From NCBI RefSeq assembly GCF_014932895.1, contig NZ_JACYOF010000022.1, positions 1 to 33,836 of the forward strand: a stretch of DNA of 33,836 nt, written 5' to 3'. The stretch comes from Bacillus thuringiensis. GTDB taxonomy: Bacteria > Bacillota > Bacilli > Bacillales > Bacillaceae_G. Shown here in pieces: positions 1-8,278 of the stretch; positions within the stretch are counted from its first letter, which is position 1; each line of letters starts with the position of its first letter. The notes under the pieces were generated by a model. The model was not told where the DNA came from, ran no database searches, and saw only the letters and a program-made list of their open reading frames with translations. The position numbers and the translations under genes are program-made.

Positions 1-1
1 A

Positions 2-424
2 AAAGTAGCTAGAATTCATGAATACATAGCAAATGCTAGAAAAGATTACTTAGACAAAATCTCAACTGAAATCATCAAAAACCACGATGTTATTGGTATA
101 GAGGATTTGCAAGTATCGAATATGTTAAAAAATCATAAGTTAGCAAAAGCAATTAGTGAGGTATCATGGTCAAAGTTTCGAACCATGTTGGAATATAAAG
201 CAAAGTGGTATGGCAAACAAGTCATTGTCGTATCGAAAACATTTGCTTCAAGCCAATTATGTTCTTGTTGTGGATATCAAAACAAAGACGTTAAAAATCT
301 AAACCTACGTAAATGGGATTGCCCTTCTTGTCATACACACCATGATAGGGATATTAACGCAAGTATCAATCTAAAGAATGAAGCAATAAGGATTCTAACC
401 GCAAGGACTGCGGGGTTAGCCTAA
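2..424 (+). CDS. tnpB: IS605-family TnpB RNA-guided nuclease, C-terminal part (5' end outside window)
   Basis: The frame is open from the window edge, so the N-terminus lies outside. What is seen: a RuvC-like block with GIEDLQ (catalytic Glu), a zinc ribbon CSCCG...CPSC, then HDRDINAS, which carries the last catalytic Asp, and a short tail ending at 424. These are the C-terminal hallmarks of OrfB/TnpB of IS200/IS605 elements, known as omega-RNA-guided DNA nucleases that help the transposon persist. All catalytic residues expected in this part are intact. A hairpin right end follows at once (461-497). No tnpA is visible; it would lie upstream of the window if present. Confidence 0.93.
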   Translation, partial: KVARIHEYIANARKDYLDKISTEIIKNHDVIGIEDLQVSNMLKNHKLAKAISEVSWSKFRTMLEYKAKWYGKQVIVVSKTFASSQLCSCCGYQNKDVKNLNLRKWDCPSCHTHHDRDINASINLKNEAIRILTARTAGLA

Positions 425-507
425 TAAATTAGAGTTCGATAGAACTCTTTACTTAGGAATCCCCCACTTTCACTTCTAAACGAAGTGAAAGTGGGGGTAG
501 TTCAATC
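340..507 (+). ncRNA. IS605 right end and probable TnpB omega-RNA scaffold
   Basis: Two hairpins follow the tnpB stop: AGAGTTC/GAACTCT (431-448) and a perfect 16-bp stem, 461-476 with 482-497. Then comes GTAGTTCAA, where the element appears to end (about 506). In this family the 3' end of tnpB plus the right end is processed into the guide RNA, with the guide taken from the flank, here starting near 507. The limits are inferred. A second right end with the same AGGAATC-hairpin-GTAGTTCAA layout lies on the minus strand near 18.2 kb. Confidence 0.65.
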
Positions 508-649
508 AAACACTGAACAATCATTACTTGTTTTTAAGATACATCATAATTATTAGTAAAGATAGATAAAGAATAGTAATGAAACATTTAATACCTAACA
601 ATACTTTTTTCCATACTGATTTTTAATTAGACATCATATTTTAGATTTT

Positions 650-703
650 AAAAAAACAAAAAGGCTATCTGGTGTATTATTTTAATAATTTCCCAGACTA
701 GCC
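650..703 (-). terminator. Terminator of the CD3324-type gene
   Basis: On the minus strand GGCTAGTCTGG pairs with CCAGATAGCC (plus 693-703 and 661-672), with one bulge, and a T-rich tract follows. It lies just past the stop of the gene at 711-986. Confidence 0.65.
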
Positions 704-710
704 ATATCAA

Positions 711-986
711 TTATTTCATTTCTTTTTTTGCATAAACAATTTTTTTGATTGTTTCAACTGATAAAAAGTACTTTTTAGATATTTCCTGGATGTTCATTCC
801 ATTCTCAAAGTTTTCTCGAATGTTTTGATTTCGATGATCCAGTTGCTTTTGTATACCACTAACAGAACCCCATTTTTTTCGAGTGGGTTGTTGTATTGGA
901 ATATATAAAGTTTCTCCTTGTATATATTTTTGAACTTCTGCCAATAGCTCTTTTGGTAATACTTTTGTAGCATTTATATAATTCAA
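711..986 (-). CDS. CD3324-family small HTH protein
   Basis: A 91-residue protein with a conserved ATKVLPKELL start, then YIQGETLYIP, RKKWGSVSGIQKQLDHRN, and a C-terminal helix-turn-helix (about residues 60-85) resembling Mor/CD3324-type small regulators. The frame is open further up to 1052, but the ribosome site AAGGAG followed by 8 bases points to a TTG start at 986, which also gives the usual family N-terminus. The longer version would begin with an unlikely hydrophobic stretch and has no ribosome site. Likely DNA binding; target unknown. It stands alone with its own terminator. Confidence 0.7.
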   Translation of the reverse strand: MNYINATKVLPKELLAEVQKYIQGETLYIPIQQPTRKKWGSVSGIQKQLDHRNQNIRENFENGMNIQEISKKYFLSVETIKKIVYAKKEMK

Positions 987-1500
987 ATTTGCTCGCTCCT
1001 TATTTCGATTTAACATAAATAAGGTGCAAAGCCAAAATATTAGAAATATCATCTAGCGATTAAATATTTTTCCCCATGCAAAGTATCGCTTTTCTAATTA
1101 AAGGCTTTGCATGAGTATGAGTTCTAATTCTTAACGGAATAGATTTATTTTTCAATTAAAACGCCCCCCTTGGATAATCATATCCAACGGGGTAAAACGG
1201 TGCAAATTTTTTATAAACGGTACATCTTTTTTTATAAACAGTACGACTTTATTCCAAACCCACACCTTTATATTTTAAGTTTTTTTGAATTTAGGTCTTG
1301 ATAACGTATAATTTCCGCGTTTTGTCGGCAGAACCCCATCGCCATCAAGCTAATATTTTAAAGTACCCCCTAAGTGGAAATTTTGTGTTTTTCATTTCAC
1401 AAACTCAAAGTAATATAGCTCATAGAGCCACATATTCACTCACATTCTCTATAAAATCTCATCTATTATGAAATAGACAAAGCCTCGTCTATCCTTCTTT
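987..1500. other. Intergenic region with half bcr-type repeat
   Basis: No gene seen. It holds short degenerate direct repeats (TAAACGGTAC at about 1214 and a relative, TAAACAGTAC, at about 1234) and a half bcr-type unit at about 1330-1376 (CCATCAAGCTAA then TTTTAAAGTACCCC). A weak hairpin ATAGAC/GTCTAT near 1472-1492 could end the kinase operon on the minus strand. Confidence 0.5.
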
Positions 1501-2862
1501 CTACACTGATATTTCCAAAACAACTTTTGCACCGCACAGCTTTTCTGAATTACTTAAGTAAAGATTTCCATCATGTTGCTTTGCAAAGTTTTTCGCAATA
1601 TATAGTCCGATTCCATGATGATGTTTTGAGTTTCTACTTTTATCGCCTCTAAAAAATTGCTCTGTGGCTGAACTCATTTCTTCCTTTGTAAATCCTCTTC
1701 CCGCATCCTCGATAATGAACTGGACCTTACTATTGCTAATTTCAACTGTGAACAGCAAATCACCATTTACCGGGGAATATTCAATAGCATTCATCATCAC
1801 ATTCATAATGGCCCTTTTTAAAGCAACCTCATCAACATAAATAAAATTCGGTATACCCTTAACCTCTTTCATTACATGTAACTGTTTGTCCAAAGCACAA
1901 ATTGCACTTTCTTCTATTAGATTATCAATAAAGTTTTGAAGCTCTATTTGCTTAAATTGAAGTGTAGTAACTTCCTCACATTTCGTAATGTCGAGCAAAG
2001 ATTTCATATACATCTCCATTTCAGCAACACTTTTCAAAATATGCTCATTACATTTTCGCTGATCCGAATCCAGCATGAATTCATTTAACAGCTCGGCATT
2101 CCCTCTCAATATCGTTAATGGCGTTTTGACATCATGTGCTAAAGCAGCAATCTGTTCTCTTCTATTCGTTTCCATCTCCCACTGTGTACGTAAGGAATCG
2201 TTCAGTTCATCTTTCATTTTTACTAAGGAATCTAATATTTCATTCACTTCTATTATTCTAGATTGCTCTACTTGAAAATCTAAATCTTCTTTTTGAATTT
2301 TATCCGTTACCTTTTTCAAAATCAGCATTTCTTTTGACAATGATTTCCCAAAAGAACGAGATAGAACTAACACTTCTGCAACAAATAATAGAATAAAAGA
2401 GAAAATCAAAGAAATGTCCGGGATTGGTAAATACTTCTGCAACACAGGATTTTTATAACTCGTATGCAAAGTATATAAAACGACACAAATATCTTTATTT
2501 CGTTTTACAACTGCATAGTAGTATCCATTGCCACCTATTTCGTTGTTCTGTACGTTATCCCATATTTTCCTCGCATCATTTTTATGAATATTTCCTTGAA
2601 TGATGTTTCCTGAAAAGTCATACACAGCATATTTATATTGTTTTAAAATCCGATCATCGCCCTGTTCTGCTTTTACTATGGCGTCTCTTTGCGATTCAAT
2701 CTGTTTCTCATAATAATTTGCAGGAAGAATCATCCCCGTTTTAACTCCAATACTGAACAAGCTAAGATGAAAAATGACTAAAACAATTGTCCCTATTGAA
2801 AATGCGAAAATATACCGTATAAAAATTTTGCGAAGATTTATTTGTTTTTTTACCTTTTCCAT
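1501..2862 (-). CDS. Sensor histidine kinase of lantibiotic-immunity module
   Basis: A 453-residue membrane kinase. Two transmembrane segments (about 13-38 and 149-169) enclose an extracellular domain of roughly 110 residues; a HAMP-like linker follows. The HisKA box AALAHDVKTPLT has the phosphoacceptor His243. The ATPase domain shows the N box (NVMMNAIEYSP), EDAGRGFT and GIGLYIAKNF, so it looks active. It overlaps the response regulator gene by 13 bases and is the last gene of the lanF-lanE-lanG-RR-HK operon. SpaK/NsrK-type kinases of such loci sense lantibiotics; the ligand here is unknown. Confidence 0.9.
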   Translation of the reverse strand: MEKVKKQINLRKIFIRYIFAFSIGTIVLVIFHLSLFSIGVKTGMILPANYYEKQIESQRDAIVKAEQGDDRILKQYKYAVYDFSGNIIQGNIHKNDARKIWDNVQNNEIGGNGYYYAVVKRNKDICVVLYTLHTSYKNPVLQKYLPIPDISLIFSFILLFVAEVLVLSRSFGKSLSKEMLILKKVTDKIQKEDLDFQVEQSRIIEVNEILDSLVKMKDELNDSLRTQWEMETNRREQIAALAHDVKTPLTILRGNAELLNEFMLDSDQRKCNEHILKSVAEMEMYMKSLLDITKCEEVTTLQFKQIELQNFIDNLIEESAICALDKQLHVMKEVKGIPNFIYVDEVALKRAIMNVMMNAIEYSPVNGDLLFTVEISNSKVQFIIEDAGRGFTKEEMSSATEQFFRGDKSRNSKHHHGIGLYIAKNFAKQHDGNLYLSNSEKLCGAKVVLEISV

Positions 2863-3512
2863 TTATATCCGATTCCCCATACTGTTTCTATTGGATTCAT
2901 GCCATACTTAGATAATTTATAGCGAATATTTTTAATATGTTCCACAATGACTTGATTGTCACTGTCGCCATCATATCCAAAAACATTTTCATAAATCTTT
3001 TCTCTTGAAAACACTTGACCGTGATTCAGAGCTAAATATTCACAAATTCCATACTCGCTTTTCGTAAACGGGATAACTGTATCGTCATACCTTACTTCTT
3101 TACATGATAGATTAAATGTAAGACCTGACAGAAAAAAGGCATTTTGCTTTTCCCTATGTTCACGTCTTACATGTGCTGACACTCTCGCACGCAGTTCACC
3201 AATTCCAAAAGGTTTTGTAATATAATCATCTCCGCCAAGACTAAGACCTGTAATCAAGTCCTTTTCCATTGTTTTAGCAGTTAGAAAGACAATGGGACTA
3301 TCTACCAAGTTTCGAATCTCCTGACAGAGTGTAAATCCATCTACTTCCGGCATCATGACATCTAATAGAATTAAATCAAAATGACAAAATTTGTTCTTTG
3401 AAATTGTAAGAGGATTAATAACGGTAGTTACCTCATGTCCTTCTTTCTCTAAAGCGCTTTTTATAATATAAAGGATGCCTTCTTCATCATCAATTGCTAA
3501 TATTTTTGCCAT
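2850..3512 (-). CDS. OmpR-family response regulator of lantibiotic-immunity module
   Basis: 220 residues. The receiver domain has an acidic pocket (DDEE at 8-11), phosphoacceptor Asp51 in LILLDVMMPEVDG, and the conserved Thr and Lys (FLTAKT, TKPFG). A winged helix (about 125-220) ends in ETVWGIGYKWKR, typical of the OmpR/PhoB class. The ribosome site GGGGAGGGGACC precedes the ATG. It lies 51 bases after lanG and overlaps the kinase. The direct repeat upstream of lanF (5831-5849) is its probable target, giving autoregulation of the whole operon. Confidence 0.92.
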   Translation of the reverse strand: MAKILAIDDEEGILYIIKSALEKEGHEVTTVINPLTISKNKFCHFDLILLDVMMPEVDGFTLCQEIRNLVDSPIVFLTAKTMEKDLITGLSLGGDDYITKPFGIGELRARVSAHVRREHREKQNAFFLSGLTFNLSCKEVRYDDTVIPFTKSEYGICEYLALNHGQVFSREKIYENVFGYDGDSDNQVIVEHIKNIRYKLSKYGMNPIETVWGIGYKWKR

Positions 3513-3563
3513 ACAGGTCCCCTCCCCTACCTTCCATTATAATGATGTTTTTACAAAATGTGT

Positions 3564-4322
3564 TTACATTTCTTTGCGACCTTCATAATAGGAAAACCAT
3601 ATAAGTGACATAACAAACGCACTGACCGTTAAGCAAATACACATAACTACTCCCATTTGAGTATCTACTTGTAAAGCATGAAACAAATCTGGATTCAATC
3701 TGAATGCAAAGAAACTACTACTTAATCTCATCCCCCACGCACACGGAATGTATTTCCAAATCACATCCCCCAGTCCGGTAAGCATTAAAGCTGCGAGTAA
3801 ACTTTCTATAATGCCAATCCCAATTGAAGCCCCTTTACTAAAGCGAAAGCTTAGGAACAGATGAAATAGATACATAAAGATTTGACATCCAAAAAGGACG
3901 AAAGAAATCTCAACATAGACGGACAGTGGAAATTCATTCTGCTCTAGCACAAAATGAAAACCTGCCGCAAACCCCAAGACTGCCAATATAGTAGAACAAA
4001 ATCCGCATATTAGCAGTAAACAAACTTTACTAATAAATGCTTTCTGCCTTCCGTATTCTGTTGATAAAAGTTCTTTAAAATTCCCGGCCAACGCTTCCTG
4101 TTCCACAACAAAAGAACATACAACACTAATTAAGAGCGGAAAAGCTATTGACAATACTTGTATATAGCCCGGAACCTTACTCATAGAATCAAGTTTTGAA
4201 AAGGAGTAATAAATTAAAAACAGAAAAATTCCGATAATTGGCATCACTATGTGTATCCAGAAAAAAATCGTACTCTTCATCTTGAGAAAATCAGCTCTTA
4301 ATACCCTTGGTAAAACTCCCAT
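3564..4322 (-). CDS. Lantibiotic-immunity ABC permease, LanG/MutG type
   Basis: 252 residues with about six transmembrane helices and a cytoplasmic N-terminus (PRVLRADFLKMKST), the layout of LanG/MutG/SpaG subunits. I chose the ATG at 4322 rather than the open frame from 4346, because AGGAGG lies 8-9 bases upstream and this start leaves one base after the lanE stop, instead of a 23-base overlap. With LanE and LanF it would form an exporter that removes membrane-active lantibiotics from the cell membrane. Subfamily assignment rests on gene order and size. Confidence 0.83.
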   Translation of the reverse strand: MGVLPRVLRADFLKMKSTIFFWIHIVMPIIGIFLFLIYYSFSKLDSMSKVPGYIQVLSIAFPLLISVVCSFVVEQEALAGNFKELLSTEYGRQKAFISKVCLLLICGFCSTILAVLGFAAGFHFVLEQNEFPLSVYVEISFVLFGCQIFMYLFHLFLSFRFSKGASIGIGIIESLLAALMLTGLGDVIWKYIPCAWGMRLSSSFFAFRLNPDLFHALQVDTQMGVVMCICLTVSAFVMSLIWFSYYEGRKEM

Positions 4323-4323
4323 T

Positions 4324-5076
4324 TTAGTTTGCCTCCTGCTTTTCAAACCATTTTGTTGTCATATAAGTGAACAAAAGGAACAACACTACCGAAATGACCA
4401 CGCCTGGCAATATAACAGAATAGGAAAGAAGTTCTGGCGTAAACGTAACACTCCCTGGTTTTGCATACAAACCATTCGGTAGTATTTTTACAATCGGAAT
4501 CATGAGCCTGCTTGGATATGTGAATGGATTCATCCACCACATACTTTTTGTTGCAAATAGAATTCCTAAAAATACATTTGCTCCTATATTTAATAGAATT
4601 GTCGGAAATAGACCTATCTTGTTACCTAAAAACAAACATATAGGAATTTGCCACAGAAAAGTAACGATCAAAACAATGCTCCCTAATAACACATTCATCA
4701 CAGGAATGGTTTGGAAATTCTCTTTATTTACTAATAAACTAGATAACTGTATGCCACAGAAAATAATCATGCAGGAACAGATCAAAATTCCTAAAACCAA
4801 TAATATCTTAGAAATCCATACTTGTTTTAATGAAATAGGTAAAGATAAAATAGCCCGATTATTCATTTTTTTATCCTTCTCGGCAAGAAGTACACAACTT
4901 AAAGAAAGCATTCCAGGAAGAATAGTAGTGTACCACCAGTTGTAACTAGATAGTTGAAAATAATCCCTCGATAATAAAAAGGCAAGCAGCATCGTAGCTA
5001 ATGGAGCTAGCCAGATAAGTTTATTTAAAAAAGTATGTCTGATTTTGATTTTTTCAGATACAAGATATGGAATCAC
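4324..5076 (-). CDS. Lantibiotic-immunity ABC permease, LanE/MutE type
   Basis: 250 residues with six hydrophobic segments, of the LanE/MutE/SpaE type, paired with a LanG partner of the same size. It starts at a GTG: GGGAGG is 8 bases upstream and lies inside the last codons of lanF, so the two are probably translationally coupled. It is the second gene of the operon. The paired permeases of about 250 residues with one ATPase separate this module from BceAB-type transporters, which have a single permease of about 650 residues. Confidence 0.85.
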   Translation of the reverse strand: MIPYLVSEKIKIRHTFLNKLIWLAPLATMLLAFLLSRDYFQLSSYNWWYTTILPGMLSLSCVLLAEKDKKMNNRAILSLPISLKQVWISKILLVLGILICSCMIIFCGIQLSSLLVNKENFQTIPVMNVLLGSIVLIVTFLWQIPICLFLGNKIGLFPTILLNIGANVFLGILFATKSMWWMNPFTYPSRLMIPIVKILPNGLYAKPGSVTFTPELLSYSVILPGVVISVVLFLLFTYMTTKWFEKQEAN

Positions 5077-5079
5077 TTC

Positions 5080-5784
5080 TTATGCCTCCCTTCTATATTT
5101 TCCCGCCACTTGTATAAATAAGCTTTCCAAATCAGTGTTCTTATTCAATTCTCCTTGATACCCCAATACACCGTTCGATATAATCCCAACATGATTTGCA
5201 ACCTGGCTTACTTCGCTTAAAATATGACTGGATAAAATGACGGTAATTCCTTTGCTAGGGAAAGAAAGAATCAATTCTCTTAATTCCTGTATGCCAAAAG
5301 GATCCAGTCCATTCATTGGTTCGTCTAATATTAAAAGCTTCGGATGATTCAGTAATGCAATGGCAATTCCCAATCGCTGCTTCATTCCCATCGAAAATTT
5401 CCCTGCCTTTTTCTTACCTGTATTCTCTAGCTCTACAACACGCAATACCTCATCAATTCTTGACTTTGGCAATCCTAAAGCAGTCGTACGAACGAGCAAA
5501 TTTTCTCTTGCTGTTAAATTTTCATAAAGCGGAGGTGACTCAATTAAAGCACCAATAGAATGTAAATCGTGCCGCGTCCATCTATGACCATCAAAATGAA
5601 TCTCACCAGAAGTAGGCGTAAGCATGCCCGTTATCATTTTCAAAGTGGTCGATTTCCCTGCCCCATTAGGACCTAACAATCCATAGATCGAATGTTTCGG
5701 TACAGAAAGCGAAATATTTTGTACCACACTTTGCTTTCGAAATGTTTTGCAAAGATTTTTTGTTTCTAACATAATCTCATTCAT
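5080..5784 (-). CDS. Lantibiotic-immunity ABC ATPase, LanF type
   Basis: 234 residues from the ATG at 5784, which has AGGAGG just upstream; the frame stays open to 5829 without a ribosome site. Walker A is GPNGAGKST (38-46), the signature is the family variant FSMGMKQR (130-137), and Walker B with the D-loop is LLILDEPMNGLDP (150-162), followed by a switch His in SSHIL. All are intact. It energises the LanE/LanG exporter. It is the first gene of the operon, behind an activator-type promoter. Confidence 0.92.
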   Translation of the reverse strand: MNEIMLETKNLCKTFRKQSVVQNISLSVPKHSIYGLLGPNGAGKSTTLKMITGMLTPTSGEIHFDGHRWTRHDLHSIGALIESPPLYENLTARENLLVRTTALGLPKSRIDEVLRVVELENTGKKKAGKFSMGMKQRLGIAIALLNHPKLLILDEPMNGLDPFGIQELRELILSFPSKGITVILSSHILSEVSQVANHVGIISNGVLGYQGELNKNTDLESLFIQVAGKYRREA

Positions 5785-5810
5785 TCTAATCTTCCTCCTC
5801 GTATATTGTG

Positions 5811-5849
5811 AGTATAGAATAAACAACAATTATAAGGATTCTATAAGGA
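5811..5849 (-). promoter_or_regulatory. lanFEG promoter with probable response-regulator direct repeat
   Basis: On the minus strand two identical TCCTTATA boxes (plus 5842-5849 and 5831-5838) are spaced 11 bp start to start, one helical turn. The second overlaps the -35 position of a -10 box TATACT (5811-5816), and no good -35 hexamer exists. This is the arrangement of OmpR-class activated promoters. Control by the regulator of the same operon is inferred. Confidence 0.6.
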
Positions 5850-5909
5850 AAATGAAAAAACATAGGGACAAAGAAAAAGCGCTTTTTGTATAAAGTTAAA
5901 AAAGTTGTT

Positions 5910-6045
5910 TCTGTAGAATCATAGGAAAGGATGGCGTATTTTTTCATTTTAGGGGGGATTTTGTTGTATTAGCTTGATAGCGATGGGGTATCGCCACATG
6001 CCTATCAAGCTAAGATTTTGAAGTACCCCTCAAATGAAACTTTTC
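5910..6045. repeat. bcr-type repeat, copy 2
   Basis: A perfect 12-bp inverted repeat TTAGCTTGATAG / CTATCAAGCTAA (5969-5980, 6002-6013) around GGGGTA. To its left is the conserved tail module GAATCATAGGAAAGGATGGC. The same modules recur at 25.8 kb and 33.8 kb. Confidence 0.75.
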
Positions 6046-6084
6046 TTTCTCTATAGGTAGTTACTTTGAGAAGTCAGCTAATTT

Positions 6085-6140
6085 TTTTCGTTTTGGCGTT
6101 TATTTTTCTTAAGTTGATGGGCATGTATGGTGACCCCTAA
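6085..6140. repeat. bcr-type repeat, partial copy
   Basis: TTCGTTTTGG, then CTTAAGTTGATGGGCATG and GGTGACCCC: one arm and loop of the same repeat family, without the matching second arm. Confidence 0.6.
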
Positions 6141-6195
6141 TATGTAATGTCCTTTCTTATTTAACTAAAGCACCCGTTTGTTTAAGTACATTTAT

Positions 6196-6402
6196 TCACA
6201 AATCAATTCTTCTCCAATCATAATCTTTTTCAATGGTGAAATAGCGTATTGCTCCAAAAATAGCACGTAATATCAAAGCGATTAGGGCAGTATACGCTAT
6301 TACCAACCTAAAAGATATTGAACAAATAAAAATTGAAATCCGAAAAATATACTTCAACCATACCTGTGTTTTATCTGTTATCTTATTAAATTTTTCTATC
6401 AT
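6196..6402 (-). CDS. Small membrane protein of unknown function
   Basis: 68 residues. A charged, lysine-rich N-terminus (about 1-16) is followed by one long hydrophobic stretch (about 18-52), enough for one or two membrane helices, and a charged tail EKDYDWRRIDL. The ribosome site is weak (AGAGAG). I do not recognise a family. It lies between the lan operon and the second two-component system on the minus strand, and could be a small accessory membrane protein, but nothing shows a function. Confidence 0.45.
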   Translation of the reverse strand: MIEKFNKITDKTQVWLKYIFRISIFICSISFRLVIAYTALIALILRAIFGAIRYFTIEKDYDWRRIDL

Positions 6403-6641
6403 AAAAATCTCTCTTTTAAAAATGAAGTGTTAGTTATATACATTTTGGAGAAATTATAATATAAATGATATTTATATTATTTATTTCTGGGAGGGAAAGT
6501 CTCATCCTTATTCATTCGAAAATATTATTTTTGCTCATTGTTTTTATTTAAACTAAACTGCACCGTTTGTTCCATAACAAAAAGCTACTTGATAGCAGCC
6601 TTTATCTTCAGCTCTAGCACCTGTTTGTTTAAGTGAATTTT

Positions 6642-6670
6642 TTCACAAAACCCATCGATAAATGTATAAT
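6642..6670 (+). promoter_or_regulatory. Promoter of second two-component system
   Basis: TTCACA (6642-6647), a 17-base spacer and TATAAT (6665-6670) precede the AAGGAGG and TTG start of the response regulator: a good vegetative promoter. The rest of 6403-6698 holds only short repeated fragments such as GCACCTGTTTGTTTAAGT, related to one at about 6171. Confidence 0.6.
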
Positions 6671-6698
6671 AATATCATATATATAAGGAGGGTTTTAT

Positions 6699-7394
6699 TT
6701 GGCACATTTATTAATTATAGAAGATGACCAAGAAATCTCAGAATTATTATTAACAACATTAGAGCAAGAACACAAGCTAGATTTTGCTTATTCTGGAACA
6801 GAAGCACTCTATAAATTAAAGGAACAATCATATGATTTAATTATATTAGATTTAATGTTACCTGGTATGAAAGGTGAGAGCGTTTTAGAAGCGATCCGTG
6901 AAAAATCACAAACACCCGTTATCATCTTAACAGCTTTGGTCGAACGTATGAAAATTGTGGAGTTACTGACACACGGTGCAAATGACTATATTACAAAACC
7001 ATTTCATCTTGATGAACTTCGTGCAAGGATTAATGTTCAATTACGGAACCATATAAATGCTACATCCAATCAAGAACAAATTCTATCATTCAAATCCCTT
7101 ACATTACATACACAAACATACGAACTTTTTTATAAAAAATGCCCTATCAACCTAAGGAAAAAAGAATTTCAAATTTTAGAGTTACTGATTAGACACCCTA
7201 AAAGAATCTATTCTAAACAAGAACTATATCAATTAATTTGGGATACAGATTATATGGAAGATGAAAATACAATCAATGTGCATATTAGTAATCTTCGTAA
7301 AAAAATCCAGACATATGATTCACAAAATGAATATATTGAAACAGTCTGGGGGATAGGTATTCGGTTGAAGGGAGATAGTAATGGGGATCATTAG
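6699..7394 (+). CDS. OmpR-family response regulator (second system)
   Basis: 231 residues, starting at a TTG set by AAGGAGG with 7 bases spacing. The receiver has IIEDDQE, phosphoacceptor Asp51 in LIILDLMLPG, Thr in ILTAL and Lys in TKPFHLDELRARI. The C-terminal winged helix contains NTINVHISNLRKKI and ends in ETVWGIGIRLKGD. The stop overlaps the kinase gene by 14 bases. It faces the exporter genes 8279-9954 tail to tail. By analogy with VanR/BceR-like systems it should control them; the promoter pair near 10.0 and 11.85 kb is the candidate target. Confidence 0.9.
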   Translation: MAHLLIIEDDQEISELLLTTLEQEHKLDFAYSGTEALYKLKEQSYDLIILDLMLPGMKGESVLEAIREKSQTPVIILTALVERMKIVELLTHGANDYITKPFHLDELRARINVQLRNHINATSNQEQILSFKSLTLHTQTYELFYKKCPINLRKKEFQILELLIRHPKRIYSKQELYQLIWDTDYMEDENTINVHISNLRKKIQTYDSQNEYIETVWGIGIRLKGDSNGDH

Positions 7395-8250
7395 CCTTTT
7401 ACTAATAGGAGTGATTATCTATTTAATTTTCTTATTACGTGAAATCAAATCCATTCATGAACAGATTGAATACATTATTTCTACTAATACAAACGCTGAA
7501 GTCATCTCAACTTCCAAGCAGAAGCAAATATTGAAGCTCGTTAATATTATAAATCAATTAGTCCGACGTAAAAAAGAAATGCAGCGTGAACAACAAAAAA
7601 ACGAATTAGAATTACATAAAATTTTAACGAATTTAACACATGATTTAAAAACCCCATTAACAGTTGCAAACGGTTATACAGAAATACTACTTCAAAACAA
7701 ATCGAATGATTCACTAGCACCTAAAATACATGATAGCCTTAATACTGTTAATTATTATTTAAATTGTTTAATCGATTATAATTTAATTCAAGAAAAAAGT
7801 TTAAAAGTTAACTTTGAAAAAATAAATTTTTCACAATTTTTGATGGAGCAACTCTTCCAATACTACGAAGAATTTGAACAGAAAAAGATACACGTTGATG
7901 TAGACATTCCAACAAATATTTATGTATTGAGTGATAAGATTATATTAAAGCGAGTTATTGAAAACATTATAAGCAACCAATTAAAATACAGTTATCAAAA
8001 AGCTTTTATATCTGTTCAATTCATGGATTCTAAAATTAAACTTATATGTAAAAATGATTTTCTCGGTGAAATTGAAGAGTTGTCCCGAATACAGAGACGA
8101 TTTCAAACACTTGATGATGCACGTCAAAATAAAAGTTTAGGTATTGGACTTCATATTGTTCAAGAGCTTACTGAACTAATTAATGGCACTTTTTCAATCA
8201 ATGTAATAGATGATACATTCCAGGTAAAAGTGATATTAAAAAATGAGTAG
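7381..8250 (+). CDS. Histidine kinase without extracellular sensor domain
   Basis: 289 residues. One N-terminal membrane segment (about 2-19) is followed directly by a cytoplasmic coil and the HisKA box NLTHDLKTPLTVANGY with His87. The ATPase domain has an N box (ENIISNQLKYSY) and a late GLGIHIV-like motif (SLGIGLHIV), but the usual DxGxG motif is replaced by KNDFLGEIEE. It has no room for an extracellular sensor, so it probably senses through a partner, for example the exporter next door. Activity of the ATPase domain is uncertain. Confidence 0.87.
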   Translation: MGIISLLLIGVIIYLIFLLREIKSIHEQIEYIISTNTNAEVISTSKQKQILKLVNIINQLVRRKKEMQREQQKNELELHKILTNLTHDLKTPLTVANGYTEILLQNKSNDSLAPKIHDSLNTVNYYLNCLIDYNLIQEKSLKVNFEKINFSQFLMEQLFQYYEEFEQKKIHVDVDIPTNIYVLSDKIILKRVIENIISNQLKYSYQKAFISVQFMDSKIKLICKNDFLGEIEELSRIQRRFQTLDDARQNKSLGIGLHIVQELTELINGTFSINVIDDTFQVKVILKNE

Positions 8251-8275
8251 ATAATAGTGGCTTATCTACTCATTT
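8241..8275. terminator. Bidirectional terminator between convergent operons
   Basis: A perfect 14-bp stem, AAATGAGTAGATAA with TTATCTACTCATTT, loop of 7, with T-rich sequence on both strands. The left arm contains the stop codon of the kinase gene. Confidence 0.8.
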
Positions 8276-8278
8276 TCA

